From Actinoplanes octamycinicus (GTDB lineage: Bacteria; Actinomycetota; Actinomycetes; Mycobacteriales; Micromonosporaceae): 64,000 nucleotides of DNA. The position numbers were made by a program, and so were the translations under genes. How positions within the stretch are numbered: position 1 is the first letter of the stretch; each line of letters begins with the position of its first letter. Location: NCBI RefSeq assembly GCF_014205225.1, contig NZ_JACHNB010000001.1, forward strand, positions 1,798,001-1,862,000. The letters are read 5' to 3'. Shown in pieces: positions 43,034 to 52,821 of this stretch. The notes below the pieces were generated by a model. The model was given only the letters and a program-made list of their open reading frames with translations. It had not been told where the DNA came from and searched no databases.

Positions 43034-43507
43034 TCAGCGGTGCACGCGGAGGCCCTGGGCGAACGCGGTCCCGAGGACCTGCTCCACCTGGGCCGGGCTC
43101 AACCCGGTCGTCGGCACCCGCACCCACCGGCCGCCGCGCAGCCCGAACATCAACTGCCCGGACAGCGCCTCCACGCTGCGGAACGCCCGCCACGCGTAGG
43201 CGTGCCGCCCGGCCTCGCTGGACCGCGCCACCCCGCCGTCGCTGATCTCATAGGTGGTCAGCCGGCCGTGCCGCAGTGACCGTCGCGCCGTCCGGTTCAG
43301 CAGGACCACCGGCACCAGCACGGCGAGCACCACCCCGCCCGCCAGCAGTCCCGGCTGCAGCAGCCCGGTCGCCACCTGAACCAGCACGGTCACCGCCAGC
43401 AGGGCCCACCCCGCACATCGGGCGACCAGCACCGGAGTCCGCAACCGCCGCCGCGTGGCCGCCGCGACCAGCCCCGGATCCGGCGCCGCGATGATCTGGA
43501 TCTGCAC
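43034..43507 (-). CDS. YcxB-like two-helix membrane protein
   Basis: A 157-residue protein with a basic N-terminus and two helices (CAGWALLAVTVLVQVATGLL and LLAGGVVLAVLVPVVLLN). A C-terminal cytoplasmic segment resembles the YcxB-like/PH-type fold (LTTYEISDGGVARSSEAGRHAYAWRAFRSVEAL, then VRVPTTGLSPAQVEQVLG). Function is unknown. It stands alone between gene-free flanks. Confidence 0.75.
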   Translation of the reverse strand: MQIQIIAAPDPGLVAAATRRRLRTPVLVARCAGWALLAVTVLVQVATGLLQPGLLAGGVVLAVLVPVVLLNRTARRSLRHGRLTTYEISDGGVARSSEAGRHAYAWRAFRSVEALSGQLMFGLRGGRWVRVPTTGLSPAQVEQVLGTAFAQGLRVHR

Positions 43508-43709
43508 CCCGGAAACCTATCCCGATCATCCCAAAACTGAACCATCCGGACGGCCACCGGTCCGCTCCGCTCGGAGCTTGCCGCGCCTCTTTCGTATCGC
43601 GGAACTCCGCGGGGCCGTATCGGGCGGCTGGCGCAGGCTCCGGACGGGTCTGCGGGTGAGCTTGGTCGCGGGACGGGAGGTGGCCGGACGGGCGATCTAC
43701 GATGACGCG

Positions 43710-43997
43710 GTGTATCTGATGATTTCGACGTACCAGAAGCCGCTTGCTGAGGTTGACCAGGCTCGGGAGGCGCATCTCGCGTTCGTCGCCGGGCTGGAGG
43801 AGCGGGGGCTGTCGGTCACCGCGGGGCGGCAGGATCCGCCGGTGGGCGGCATCATCCTGCTGGATGTGGACACCGAGGCCGAGGCGCACGAGGTGATCGC
43901 TCAGGATCCCTATGTGCAGCAGGGCCTGGCCACCTACGCCGCGGTCGGCTGGCAGATCAGCCGCGGTGCCCTCGCCGGCTACCAGCGCAAGTACTGA
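43710..43997 (+). CDS. YciI-like family protein
   Basis: A 95-residue protein starting at GTG 43710 or ATG 43719. ISTYQKPLAEVDQAREAHLAFVAGLEERG, GGIILLDVDTEAEAHEVIAQDPYVQQG and a C-terminal beta strand fit the YciI ferredoxin-like alpha/beta fold, which has a conserved His-Asp pair (H near 24, D near 71). Family members include dechlorinase-like enzymes; the reaction here is unknown. Confidence 0.85.
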   Translation: MYLMISTYQKPLAEVDQAREAHLAFVAGLEERGLSVTAGRQDPPVGGIILLDVDTEAEAHEVIAQDPYVQQGLATYAAVGWQISRGALAGYQRKY

Positions 43998-44010
43998 CCG
44001 CCCGGCGCGG

Positions 44011-44085
44011 CCGCCGAGCACCTCGCCGACGGCCGCGTCCGCGCTGAGCACCCCGCCGACGGCCGCGCCCGCTCTGAGCGCGCCC
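44011..44085. repeat. Short tandem repeat, 30-bp unit, about three copies
   Basis: GAGCACCYCGCCGACGGCCGC recurs at 44016 and 44046, and a degenerate GAGCGCGCC follows at 44076, all 30 bp apart. It lies just after the YciI-like gene. Confidence 0.6.
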
Positions 44086-44288
44086 CGACCCGGGCATGCC
44101 GCCGGCGAGCGACTCGGCTTGGTGACGACTCGGCTGCTGAGCGCGCCGGGGAGCAGGGCTGACGCCGGCATCCTGCTTCCCAAGTGGATGGTCGAGGTGG
44201 GCGGGTGCTCCGGTCGTACCCAAGCCGGGGTCCGGTGGGGCGCGGCGGGCTGGAAGCGCGCCGCGGTCCGGGGTCGGGCGGTGTCGCG

Positions 44289-44831
44289 TCAGGGGTCGAG
44301 GTCGGCGCCGGACAGCAGGCTGCGGATGGTGAGCTCGGCGGTGACCGGCGGCGGGCACTCGTCGACGATCGCGGCGGTGCCCAGATAGCGGTCGCCGAGC
44401 AGGGTGCGCAGGCCACGCGCCTGGGCGCCGGTCGCGGCCCAGTCGTCGACCACCAGGACGCGGTCGTCGTCGGCCAGCAGCCGGCGGCGGACGCCGAGCT
44501 GCTGGACGTCGCCGCGGTGGTCGGCCGGGACCTCGGCCCAGATCATCGGTTCGGCGATGGCCCGGCGGGCGCCGGCCCGGTACGCCTCGACGAACCCGAC
44601 TCCGAGGGCGCGCGCCACGAGCGGGCCGAGCAGGAATCCGGTCACCTCGGGCGAGACCACCACGGTCGGCCGGTCGGACCGGAAGAGATCGGCGAGCGCC
44701 GGTCCGAGCCCGTCCAGGATCACCGGGTCACGCCACCAGCCGGACCGGTCGCTGACCAGATAATCGCTGGGTGGGCCCGGGTCGGTCCAGCGGAAGGCGC
44801 GGCGCAGCCGGTCACGGAGATCGTCGGTCAC
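44289..44831 (-). CDS. Type I phosphoribosyltransferase-like protein
   Basis: A 180-residue protein with the PRPP loop VLVVDDWAATGAQ (about 124-136) and the flexible-loop region RPTVVVSPEVTGFLLGPLVARAL. It is closest in pattern to adenine/orotate-type phosphoribosyltransferases, but base specificity cannot be read. Two consecutive acidic residues before W/AATG support PRPP binding. There is no purine pathway gene nearby. Confidence 0.85.
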   Translation of the reverse strand: MTDDLRDRLRRAFRWTDPGPPSDYLVSDRSGWWRDPVILDGLGPALADLFRSDRPTVVVSPEVTGFLLGPLVARALGVGFVEAYRAGARRAIAEPMIWAEVPADHRGDVQQLGVRRRLLADDDRVLVVDDWAATGAQARGLRTLLGDRYLGTAAIVDECPPPVTAELTIRSLLSGADLDP

Positions 44832-44973
44832 CGGGCCATCGTGTCACCGTCGCGCCGCCCCTCGTGGACCGACCGAATGACCCCGCACCTGACAGGTGGT
44901 CAGAACCTGATCGGACAACGGGTCAAGTTGATGCCCGATGTGACCTCGATCGGGCATGCTGTTCGGCGGAACC

Positions 44974-46083
44974 ATGCCTACCAACGCGCCGGGCCGCCGC
45001 CCGATGAGTTCAGCGAACCGCACCGGACTCGGTGCGGCCTTCGTGCTGCTCGTGATCGTGTCCGCCGTGGAGTCCGCGGACCGGACCCAGGTCGGTTACG
45101 CCGGCCTGCTCGCCCTCGCGCCGGTGCTGGCCGCCCTCTTCGCCGCCTGGCAGTACGTGCTCGGTGTCGGCGTGATCGCCACCCTGGTCAGCGCGATCTT
45201 CGTCGGCCAGTCCGGCACGTCCGGCTCGGCCGGGATGGTCTACCTGTTCGGCATCATGCTGGCCACCGGGATCGCGGTGGCCGGCGCGATGAAGCGGCAG
45301 CAGCAGGCCGACCGGATCACCGAGCTGCGGCAGCTCGCCTCGGTGGCCCAGCAGGCGGTGCTGCGCCCGATCGGCCCGCAGGTCGGCGCGCTGGCGGTGG
45401 CCGGGCGGTACATCTCGGCGACCGCGGCCGCGGACATCGGCGGCGACCTCTACGAGGCGCTGAACACGCCCTACGGGGTCCGGATCATCATCGGTGACGT
45501 GCGCGGCAAGGGGCTGGACGCGGTCCGCCTGGCCAGCATCGTCCTGGGTTCCTACCGGCACGTCGCCTACGAGCGGGCCGACCTGAAATCGATCGTGGCG
45601 GACCTGGACCGGGCGGTGGCCCGCAGCGTGGGCGACGAGGACTTCGTCACCGCCGCCCTGGTCGAGGAGCGGGGCGGCACGCTCACCATCGTCAACTGTG
45701 GACATCCGGCGCCGCTGCTGCTGCGCCGCGGGCTGGTCATCCCGCTGGAGCCGCCGGCCCCGGCGCCGCCGCTCGGGTTCATGCCCGAGGTGAAGGCGCG
45801 GGTGGAGCGGCTGGAGCCGGGCGACCGGCTGTTGCTCTTCACCGACGGCCTGGGTGAGGCCCGCCGGGAGGGTGAGTTCTTCCCCACCGCCGACCGCGCC
45901 TGGCGCCTGCTGGGCCACGGCACGGTCGGCGACGGGCTGGCGTCCCTGGAGACCGCGCTGGTCGACTGGGTGCACGGCCGCCTGGAGGACGACATTGCTC
46001 TGGTCCTGCTGGAGTACGCCGGTCCGGACGCCGGTGCGTCCGTGCCCGTACCCAGCTGGGAAGTCGGCGCCGCCGGGAGTTAG
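44974..46083 (+). CDS. SpoIIE-type PP2C phosphatase with N-terminal membrane helices
   Basis: A 369-residue protein; ATG 44974 after GGCGGA is preferred, with 44956 or 45004 as alternatives. About four helices lie in the first 105 residues (GAAFVLLVIVSAVESA, LLALAPVLAALFAAWQYVLGVGVIATL, VYLFGIMLATGIAVAGAM). The SpoIIE phosphatase domain follows: ISATAAADIGGDLYEA, IIIGDVRGKGLDAV, DFVTAALVEE, IVNCGHPAPLLL, LLLFTDGLGEARREG and DDIALVLLEY. Such phosphatases act on anti-anti-sigma factors in partner-switching stress or developmental control. No anti-sigma pair is adjacent. Its end overlaps the next convergent small gene by 4 nt. Confidence 0.9.
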   Translation: MPTNAPGRRPMSSANRTGLGAAFVLLVIVSAVESADRTQVGYAGLLALAPVLAALFAAWQYVLGVGVIATLVSAIFVGQSGTSGSAGMVYLFGIMLATGIAVAGAMKRQQQADRITELRQLASVAQQAVLRPIGPQVGALAVAGRYISATAAADIGGDLYEALNTPYGVRIIIGDVRGKGLDAVRLASIVLGSYRHVAYERADLKSIVADLDRAVARSVGDEDFVTAALVEERGGTLTIVNCGHPAPLLLRRGLVIPLEPPAPAPPLGFMPEVKARVERLEPGDRLLLFTDGLGEARREGEFFPTADRAWRLLGHGTVGDGLASLETALVDWVHGRLEDDIALVLLEYAGPDAGASVPVPSWEVGAAGS

Positions 46084-46232
46084 GCGGCGTTGTCCTCGGG
46101 CTCGCCCGGGGCCGGCGAGGTCGGCGCGGGCAGCGGTGGGACGGGCTCGGGCAGACGGTGCCGGCCGATGTAGTTGCGCGGCTGGCCCGCCTGACGCGGC
46201 TCGGGAATCAGGCTCTTGATCGTGGCGAACAT
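46080..46232 (-). CDS. Small Pro-rich protein
   Basis: A 50-residue product beginning MFATIKSLIPEPRQAGQPRN and ending Pro/Ala/Glu-rich. A strong GAGGGGGG ribosome site lies 6 nt before ATG 46232, which supports a real gene despite the short length. It converges with the phosphatase gene, sharing 4 nt at the stops. Function unknown. Confidence 0.55.
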   Translation of the reverse strand: MFATIKSLIPEPRQAGQPRNYIGRHRLPEPVPPLPAPTSPAPGEPEDNAA

Positions 46233-46461
46233 GGCAACGCCCCCCTCGATGCGTGCGGCGAAATGTTCTCCGCTGTCTATTCGGAGCAACGAGCCTCATC
46301 GGTGGGCGATACGTGGTTCCCGTGTCGAAGTAGGCAAATGGCCGAACGGCTGTACTGGTGACCACCTGATCGGAGACGTTTGGCCCTCGATCCGACGGAC
46401 AGGGTCCCCTGGCAGGTGAGTTCGACACAAAACGCTGCCCGGGTTGTCGGTGCCTACCGAT

Positions 46462-46494
46462 CAGTAATACAGTGCTAGTTACTGACGGGTAACT
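46462..46494. promoter_or_regulatory. Overlapping inverted repeats upstream of the large acyl-CoA dehydrogenase
   Basis: CAGTAA (46462)-N11-TTACTG (46479) and AGTTAC (46477)-N6-GTAACT (46489) share their central TTAC. They end 26 nt before the ATG, in the promoter zone, as expected for a TetR-type acyl-CoA-responsive repressor. No regulator gene is adjacent. Confidence 0.55.
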
Positions 46495-46520
46495 CGCGTT
46501 CGGAGAGCGGGCCAGACACC

Positions 46521-48377
46521 ATGACTCACTACCAGAGCAACCTTCGGGACCTCCAGTTCAACCTGTTCGAGGTCTTCGGAGCGGACAAGGCGTTCGGTCA
46601 GGCGCCGTTCGACGAGATCGACGCGGACACCGCACGTGACGTGCTCGCCGAGGTCAACCGGCTGGCCCGCGAGGACCTCGCGGCCAGCTACACCGACGCT
46701 GACCGGAACCCTCCGGTCTTCGATCCGGCGACGCACACCGCGCCGCTGCCGGAGTCGTTCAAGAAGTCGTACGAGACCTTCATGGCCTCCGAGTTCTGGC
46801 GGCTGGACCTGCCCGGCTCGCTGGGCGGCACGTTCGCCCCGCGCACCCTGTGGTGGGCGATCGCCGAGCAGATCCTCGGCTCGAACGCCCCGATCTGGAT
46901 GTACGCGTCCGGCCCCTCGTTCGCCCACGTGGCGCACACCGAGGGCACCGCGGAGCAGAAGGAGTGGGCCAAGCTCTTCGTCGAGAAGCAGTGGGGCTCG
47001 ACCATGGTGCTGACCGAGCCGGACGCCGGCTCGGACGTCGGCGCCGGCCGCACCCGGGCGATCCCGCAGCCGGACGGCTCGTGGCACATCGAGGGCGTGA
47101 AGCGGTTCATCACCTCGGGTGAGCACGACCTGACCGACAACATCATCCACTATGTCCTGGCGCGTCCGGTGGGCGTCGAGGGCGTGGGCGGCCCGGGCAC
47201 CAAGGGTCTGTCGCTGTTCATCGTGCCGAAGTACCACTTCGACCCGCAGACCGGCGAGCTGGGCGAGCGCAACGGCGTCTACGCCACCAACGTCGAGCAC
47301 AAGATGGGCCTGAAGGTCTCCAACACCTGTGAGATGACCTTCGGCGAGCACGGCACCCCGGCCAAGGGCTGGCTGCTCGGCGACAAGCACGACGGCATCC
47401 GCCAGATGTTCATGATCATCGAGTACGCCCGGATGATGGTCGGCACCAAGGCGATCGCCACCCTCTCCACCGGCTACCTGAACGCGCTGGAGTACGCGAA
47501 GAACCGCGTCCAGGGCGCCGACCTGGTCTCCAACGGTGACAAGGCGGCCCCGCGGGTCACCATCACCCACCACCCGGACGTACGCCGCTCGCTGATGCTG
47601 CAGAAGTCGTACTCCGAGGCCCTGCGCGCCCTGGTGATCTACACGGCGTCGTGGCAGGACAAGGTCGCGATCGCCGAGGCGGCCGGCGACGAGAAGGCCG
47701 CGAAGATCGCTGCGAAGGTCAACGACTTCCTGCTGCCGCTGGTCAAGGGCGTCGGCTCGGAGCGGGCGTACGAGCTGCTCGGCCACGAGTCGCTGCAGAC
47801 CTTCGGTGGCTCCGGCTTCCTCCAGGACTACCCGCTGGAGCAGTACGTCCGGGACGCGAAGATCGACACCCTGTACGAGGGCACCACCGCGATCCAGAGC
47901 CTCGACCTGATCTTCCGCAAGATCGTCAAGGACAGCGGCCGGGCGCTCGGCACGGTCGCCTCGGAGATCCAGGGCTTCGTGGAGAGCGAGGCCGGCAACG
48001 GCCAGCTCAAGGACGAGCGGCTGGCGCTGGGCAAGGCGCTCGGCGAGATGCAGCAGATCCTCGGCGTGGCGATGGGCTGGCTGGCCGCGGTGCAGGGCGG
48101 CGAGGCCCGCGAGCTCTACAAGATCGGTCTGACCTCGCGCCGGATCCTGCTCGCCCTGGGCGACGTGATCCTCGCCTGGCTGCTGCTGCGCCAGGCCGAG
48201 GTGGCGCTGCGGGCGCTGAACGGCGAGCTGTCCGAGGCCGACAAGAACTTCTACACCGGCAAGGTGGCGGCGGCCCGCTTCTTCACCCGGGAGATCCTGC
48301 CGCGGATCGGCTCCGACCGCCGGATCATCGAGAACACCAACCTGGACCTGATGGACCTGTCCGAGGACGTGTTCTGA
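46521..48377 (+). CDS. Acyl-CoA dehydrogenase, large (FadE5-like)
   Basis: A 618-residue enzyme, longer than classical acyl-CoA dehydrogenases because of extra N- and C-terminal domains, as in mycobacterial FadE5. Motifs: [17 protein letters not shown] near 165-181 (FAD/substrate), [17 protein letters not shown], the helical segment [11 protein letters not shown] and [42 protein letters not shown] carries the catalytic Glu at about 454. It oxidises acyl-CoA to 2-enoyl-CoA with electrons to ETF and accepts a wide chain range in characterised homologues. A monocistronic unit with its own operator and terminator. Confidence 0.93.
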   Translation: MTHYQSNLRDLQFNLFEVFGADKAFGQAPFDEIDADTARDVLAEVNRLAREDLAASYTDADRNPPVFDPATHTAPLPESFKKSYETFMASEFWRLDLPGSLGGTFAPRTLWWAIAEQILGSNAPIWMYASGPSFAHVAHTEGTAEQKEWAKLFVEKQWGSTMVLTEPDAGSDVGAGRTRAIPQPDGSWHIEGVKRFITSGEHDLTDNIIHYVLARPVGVEGVGGPGTKGLSLFIVPKYHFDPQTGELGERNGVYATNVEHKMGLKVSNTCEMTFGEHGTPAKGWLLGDKHDGIRQMFMIIEYARMMVGTKAIATLSTGYLNALEYAKNRVQGADLVSNGDKAAPRVTITHHPDVRRSLMLQKSYSEALRALVIYTASWQDKVAIAEAAGDEKAAKIAAKVNDFLLPLVKGVGSERAYELLGHESLQTFGGSGFLQDYPLEQYVRDAKIDTLYEGTTAIQSLDLIFRKIVKDSGRALGTVASEIQGFVESEAGNGQLKDERLALGKALGEMQQILGVAMGWLAAVQGGEARELYKIGLTSRRILLALGDVILAWLLLRQAEVALRALNGELSEADKNFYTGKVAAARFFTREILPRIGSDRRIIENTNLDLMDLSEDVF

Positions 48378-48412
48378 CCTAGAGCTTTTCCCACTCTCCT
48401 GAAAAAGACGTA

Positions 48413-48442
48413 GGCCGGCGGACAAGGGCGTCCGCCGGCCTT
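48413..48442 (+). terminator. Terminator after the large acyl-CoA dehydrogenase
   Basis: Perfect 12-bp arms AGGCCGGCGGAC / GTCCGCCGGCCT around AAGGGC, preceded by an A-run and followed by TCGT. It starts 36 nt after the stop. Confidence 0.88.
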
Positions 48443-48541
48443 CGTCGTGCCCAGATCTTTACCGTACGGGGTTACGCCACCGTCACGACGCAAACGTATG
48501 ATCTTGGCAAATACTCGTGTCGATCGATTGCGGGGGCATCG

Positions 48542-51019
48542 GTGCGGATCATCTCGTCATGTCTCGTCGCCGGCCTGCTGGTCGGCATGGCAGCCGCTCC
48601 GGCCGCCGGCGCCGAGGAGGCCGTACGGCTCAACATCGGCCTGGTGGATACCGCGGACGCCGCGGCGGTCCTGGCCGCGCTGGGCGACAAGGCGCTCAGC
48701 CACAAGTCGATCACCGCGCTGCGGGCGATCTCCGTCCAGGTGCCGGCCAGCGCCGCCACGGGCATGATCGAGAGCCTGACCGCCGATCCGGCACACGTCC
48801 GGTACGCCGAGGTCGACGGCGTCGTCCGGGCCAACGAGGAGACCATCAGCGCGCCGATCGTCACGTCCTACCTCCCCGAGGCGTGGACCTGGACGTCCGG
48901 CAGTCCCGACGTGACCGTGGCCGTCGTGGACACCGGTGTGACGGTCAACCGCGACCTGCCAGTGTCCCGGCTGACCGCCGGGTACGACTTCGTCGACGGC
49001 GACACCGACGCCTCGGACGACGACGGCCACGGCACGATGGCCGCCACTGTCATCGGCGGCACCCGGGGCAACGACTTCGGTGCGCCCGGCGTCTGCGGCG
49101 AGTGCCTGATCATGCCGGTGCGGGTGCTGCACGACAACGGCGCCGACCCGGCCGTCGGGACGACCGCCGACACGGCGGCCGGCATCGCCTGGGCGGCCGA
49201 CCACGGCGCCCGGGTGGTCAACGCCTCGCTCAGCACGATGACCGAGAGCCAGTTGCTGCGGGACGCGGTCGAGCACGCCTCGGCGAAGGGCGCCATGGTG
49301 GTGGCCTCGGCCGGCAACAACTCCACCACCGCCCGGAACTATCCGGCGGCCTACGAGCCGGCGCTCGCGGTCAGCACGGTCAGCGCGGCCTACCCGCGGA
49401 ACAGCCCGACGGACCACTGGGTCGACGTCTCGGTCAACGGGATGGCCCGCGCGGTGAACGCGGCCGGCGAGCCGACCTACCTGGCCGGCAGCTCGGCGGC
49501 GACCGCCGTGGCCGCAGGCATCGTCGCCCTCGGCTTCTCGGTGAAGCCGGACGCGTCGCTGACCGAGGTGCGCAAGGCGGTGGAGGCCAATGCCCTGCCG
49601 CTGACCGCCGACTACCCGGCCGGTCACGCGCCCCGGATCACCGCGCCCGGTGTGCTCACCGACCTCGGTGCGACCGACACGGTGGCGCCGGTGCTGACCT
49701 CGACCGGCCTGACCGAGGGCCAGCTGGTGCCGGCTCGTGGGGTGCTGGTCACCCCGGCCGCGACCGACGACCACGCCGTCGACCGCGTCGACTATCTGAT
49801 CGACGGTCAGGTGGCGGCGAGCGTGCACACCATCGGCTCCGGGACCGTCTTGACGCCGCCGGCCGGCTTCAACGGCGCCCTGCCGATCACCGTCCGGGTG
49901 TCCGACCACGGCGGCAACACCGCCGAACACGTCGTCACCGTCCAGGTGGACACGGCCGCCCCGGTCGCCACGCTGCTCACGCCGACGCAGGACGGCGATC
50001 TCGTGGCCTCTCCGGCCGATGTGGTCGTCACCACGACGGACACCGACATCGCCACGATGTTCGGCCAGGACGGCGCGACGCTGCAGCAGCTCCAGGGCAC
50101 CACCCGGTGGGTGGGCAAGATCAAGCCGAACGCGGGCTACCTCGCCGTCGTGGTCCGGGACAAGGCCGGCAACGACACCACGCTCCAGCGGTCCGTGCGG
50201 GTCGACGCGCAGGGTCCGGTCATCTACGGGTTCCGCCCGGAGGCGGGCGCCGTCCTGGGCGGCGACTTCACCACCACCGCCGAGGGCACCAGCGACGCCA
50301 GCGGCGTCGCGACCGTCGAGCTGCTGGTCAACGGCGTGCCGGCCGGCAGCTCCAGCACCGCGCCCTACGAGATCCCGGTGACCGGCGTGCCCTCCGGGCC
50401 GGTCCAGCTGACCTGGCGGCTCACCGACAAGGTCGGCAACCAGTCGACTACCAGCAGGACGGTGACGGTCGACCGGGACGGCCCGACGGCCACGTCCTTC
50501 GCGCCGGCGGCTGATGCCCGGGTCCGCGGCACGTTTACCGCCACCCTGAACGGGGTCCGGGACGCCTCCGGTTACGCCGCGGTCGAGCTGTTCGTGAACG
50601 GCCGGTCCTACGGCTCCGACGTGGCCGCGCCGTACTCGTTCCGCGTGCCGACCACCGCGGCCTACAGCTACGCCTATCTGACCTGGAAGCTGACCGACTC
50701 GTTCGGCCACACCCGCGTCTACAGCCAGCGGCTGATCGTCGACAACCGCCCTCCGTCGGTGTCGATCACCAAGGCGCCGAAGAACAAGGCCAAGGTCAAG
50801 GGCACGGTCAAGGTCTCCGTGAGTGCCTCGGACGCGTCCGGGATCGCCCGGGTGGAGCTGCTCGTCAACGGCAAGGTGGTCGCCACGGACACCAAGGCCG
50901 GCTACGTGCTCAGCGTCAACGCCAAGAAGCAGAAGAAGACCATCAAGGTGCAGGTCCGGGCCTACGACAAGCTCGGCAACGTCAAGTACACGACGACCCG
51001 CACCTGGTACCGCAAGTAG
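48542..51019 (+). CDS. Secreted subtilisin-family (S8) protease with C-terminal Ig-like repeats
   Basis: An 825-residue exported protein, GTG 48542, with signal peptide ISSCLVAGLLVGMAAAPAAGA. A pro-region follows to about 110. In the S8 domain the Asp is in VAVVDTG (about 130), His in DDDGHGTMAA (about 162), Asn in VASAGNNS and Ser in AGSSAATA (about 318). The usual GTSMA reads GSSAA, a mild variation. After residue 380 come four or five Ig-like modules of about 90 residues with (V/A)DRDGP or VDTAAP joints and WxLTDxxGN motifs, ending in a Lys-rich VRAYDKLGNVKY segment. Probably an extracellular or wall-associated protease. Its stop is 9 nt from that of the convergent sixA-like gene. Confidence 0.93.
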   Translation: MRIISSCLVAGLLVGMAAAPAAGAEEAVRLNIGLVDTADAAAVLAALGDKALSHKSITALRAISVQVPASAATGMIESLTADPAHVRYAEVDGVVRANEETISAPIVTSYLPEAWTWTSGSPDVTVAVVDTGVTVNRDLPVSRLTAGYDFVDGDTDASDDDGHGTMAATVIGGTRGNDFGAPGVCGECLIMPVRVLHDNGADPAVGTTADTAAGIAWAADHGARVVNASLSTMTESQLLRDAVEHASAKGAMVVASAGNNSTTARNYPAAYEPALAVSTVSAAYPRNSPTDHWVDVSVNGMARAVNAAGEPTYLAGSSAATAVAAGIVALGFSVKPDASLTEVRKAVEANALPLTADYPAGHAPRITAPGVLTDLGATDTVAPVLTSTGLTEGQLVPARGVLVTPAATDDHAVDRVDYLIDGQVAASVHTIGSGTVLTPPAGFNGALPITVRVSDHGGNTAEHVVTVQVDTAAPVATLLTPTQDGDLVASPADVVVTTTDTDIATMFGQDGATLQQLQGTTRWVGKIKPNAGYLAVVVRDKAGNDTTLQRSVRVDAQGPVIYGFRPEAGAVLGGDFTTTAEGTSDASGVATVELLVNGVPAGSSSTAPYEIPVTGVPSGPVQLTWRLTDKVGNQSTTSRTVTVDRDGPTATSFAPAADARVRGTFTATLNGVRDASGYAAVELFVNGRSYGSDVAAPYSFRVPTTAAYSYAYLTWKLTDSFGHTRVYSQRLIVDNRPPSVSITKAPKNKAKVKGTVKVSVSASDASGIARVELLVNGKVVATDTKAGYVLSVNAKKQKKTIKVQVRAYDKLGNVKYTTTRTWYRK

Positions 51020-51028
51020 CCGGAGGGC

Positions 51029-51547
51029 TCAGCCTCGGGCGGTGTGCCGGCGGGACAGGCGCATTCCCTTCGGCTGGGCCTCGGACCACGGGGCCTCGCT
51101 GGTGTGCACGGCGAGGCCCGCGGTCTTCAGCTCGACCGCGAGGCCGTCCCACTGGTCGTCCGGGATCAGCAGGGCGGACACTTCGGACACTGTCGGGTTG
51201 TGCCCGACCAGCAGGATCGTGCGGGTCGTCTCCGGCACCGCGTGCAGCAGGTCGAAGACCTCGGTCCGGCCGCCGTAATAGAGCTGGTCGGCGTAGTGCA
51301 CCTCGGGCGCGCCGTGCGCCCGGTCGCCCTGGGCCAGCGCCACCGACGCGGCCTGCCAGGTCTGCCGGGTGCGCTTGGCCGGGGAGCAGATCACCAGGTC
51401 CGGGTGCAGTCGCTCGTCGACCAGCCAGGCGCCGGCCGCGTCCGCGTCGGAGGTTCCCCGCTCGGTGAGGCTCCGGTCGAAATCGGGTACTTCGCCGGGA
51501 GTCTCCGCTTTGGCGTGGCGTAGCAGGATCAGCGTCCGCAAGGTCAT
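51029..51547 (-). CDS. sixA: SixA-type phosphohistidine phosphatase
   Basis: A 172-residue histidine phosphatase of the SixA branch: the nucleophile motif LILLRHAKAE at residues 6-15, SLTERGTSDADAAG, CSPAKRTRQTW and the second catalytic His in ILLVGHNPTVSE. SixA dephosphorylates phosphohistidine in HPt or PTS proteins; the actinobacterial target is unknown. ATG 51547 fits the family start. Confidence 0.9.
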   Translation of the reverse strand: MTLRTLILLRHAKAETPGEVPDFDRSLTERGTSDADAAGAWLVDERLHPDLVICSPAKRTRQTWQAASVALAQGDRAHGAPEVHYADQLYYGGRTEVFDLLHAVPETTRTILLVGHNPTVSEVSALLIPDDQWDGLAVELKTAGLAVHTSEAPWSEAQPKGMRLSRRHTARG

Positions 51548-51645
51548 TAGGACAGCTTGCCTGATTGGGAACTCACACGTACGGGTATGCCTCGATCGAC
51601 GTATTCACCGTGGTCGTAGAAACGGCACCAACCGAGGAGGGCCCG

Positions 51646-51930
51646 ATGGGCATCGGCGCAAGCATCTTCCTGCTCGCTCTGGGGGCGATCCTGGCGTTCG
51701 CCGTCAACGCGGACATCAGCGGCCTGGACATCAGCGTGATCGGCTGGATCCTGATGGCGGCCGGGCTGGTCGGGCTGGTCACCACGTTGTGGTTCTGGAA
51801 CAGCCGGCGGCGCACGGTGGTCACCCGGACGACCGGCGGCGCGCCGGTGGCCGGTGCGACCTACGCCAGCGAGTACCGCGAGATGCGCCAGGACGACGTC
51901 CCGCCGCCTCCGCCGCCGGCGTACCGCTGA
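51646..51930 (+). CDS. DUF6458-like two-helix membrane protein
   Basis: A 94-residue protein, ATG 51646 with GAGGAGG upstream. It opens MGIGASIFLLALGAILAFAV, continues DISGLDISVIGWILMAAGLVGLVTTLWFW, and ends in a basic then Pro-rich cytoplasmic tail. The GxGxSIFLLALGAILxFAV opening is widespread in actinobacteria and corresponds to DUF6458. Function unknown. Confidence 0.85.
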   Translation: MGIGASIFLLALGAILAFAVNADISGLDISVIGWILMAAGLVGLVTTLWFWNSRRRTVVTRTTGGAPVAGATYASEYREMRQDDVPPPPPPAYR

Positions 51931-51988
51931 CCTCCGGCGGGCGAGGCCGACGAGGATCGGCGCTTACCCCGTACGCAAAAGGCGCAAA

Positions 51989-52020
51989 AAACGGCCCGGC
52001 GGCGAACCGCCGGGCCGTTT
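51989..52020. terminator. Bidirectional terminator
   Basis: Perfect 14-bp arms AAACGGCCCGGCGG / CCGCCGGGCCGTTT around a CGAA tetraloop. An A-run on the left and T-run on the right allow it to work for both convergent genes. Confidence 0.92.
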
Positions 52021-52032
52021 GCCGCAGCGGCC

Positions 52033-52710
52033 CTAGGCGTAGAGAGCGAAGTAGATCGCGATGTGGTGGCAGATCGCGGCCACCAGCGTGCAGGCGTGGA
52101 AGAACTCGTGGTGTCCGAAAACGGTCGGCCACGGGTTGGGCCGGCGCAGCGCGTAGAACACCGCGCCGACCGTGTAGATCAAGCCGCCGACCAGCATCAG
52201 CACCAGGCAGGTCACGCCGCCGACGTGCAGCACGTCAGGGATGATCGCGACCGCGACCCAGCCGAGCGCGACGTAGAGCGGGGCGCCCGCCCAGCGGGGC
52301 AGATGCGGCCAGATCACCTTGAGCGCCACCCCGCCGATCGCCCCGCCCCAGACCAGCCCGAGCATCCACTCGGCGGTGCGGGTGTCCAGGAGGGACACGC
52401 AGAACGGGGTGTAGGTGCCGGCGATGAAGATGAAGATCATCGAGTGATCCATCCGGCGCATGATCTGGTAGCCGCGCTCGCTCCAGACCCGGCGATGGTA
52501 GAGCGCGCTGGTGCCGAACAGGCCGCAGACCGTGATGCTGTAGATCAGGCAGCTGATGAACGGCGCGATGCCCGGGCGGCTGAGCGCGATCGAGCACAGG
52601 ACGATGCCGCAGACCGCGGCGACGAAGAACGCGTACTGATGCAACCGGCCGCGTAGTCGCGGCTTGCCGAGGTCGGTCGGCTTCATCCGGAACGGGGCTG
52701 AGGTCGTCAC
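52033..52710 (-). CDS. PAQR/hemolysin III family membrane protein
   Basis: A 225-residue seven-helix protein; GTG 52710 with GGAG upstream is preferred over a longer frame. Motifs: the PAQR Ser/His site SALYHRRVWSERGYQIMRRMDHSMIFIFIAGTYTP and the C-terminal GHHEFFHACTLVAAICHH, whose histidines bind zinc. Bacterial members (YqfA type) influence membrane fluidity homeostasis. The name hemolysin is historical. Confidence 0.92.
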   Translation of the reverse strand: MTTSAPFRMKPTDLGKPRLRGRLHQYAFFVAAVCGIVLCSIALSRPGIAPFISCLIYSITVCGLFGTSALYHRRVWSERGYQIMRRMDHSMIFIFIAGTYTPFCVSLLDTRTAEWMLGLVWGGAIGGVALKVIWPHLPRWAGAPLYVALGWVAVAIIPDVLHVGGVTCLVLMLVGGLIYTVGAVFYALRRPNPWPTVFGHHEFFHACTLVAAICHHIAIYFALYA

Positions 52711-52821
52711 GCGCTCCAGGTTACGACACCGTAGGTTACCAGCGGGTAGTGATGCCGGATACGGTTGGCCAAGGACGAGGGTTTCCACCGGTCAGCGAGG
52801 TGCCGACTACGGTGAGGTGCC

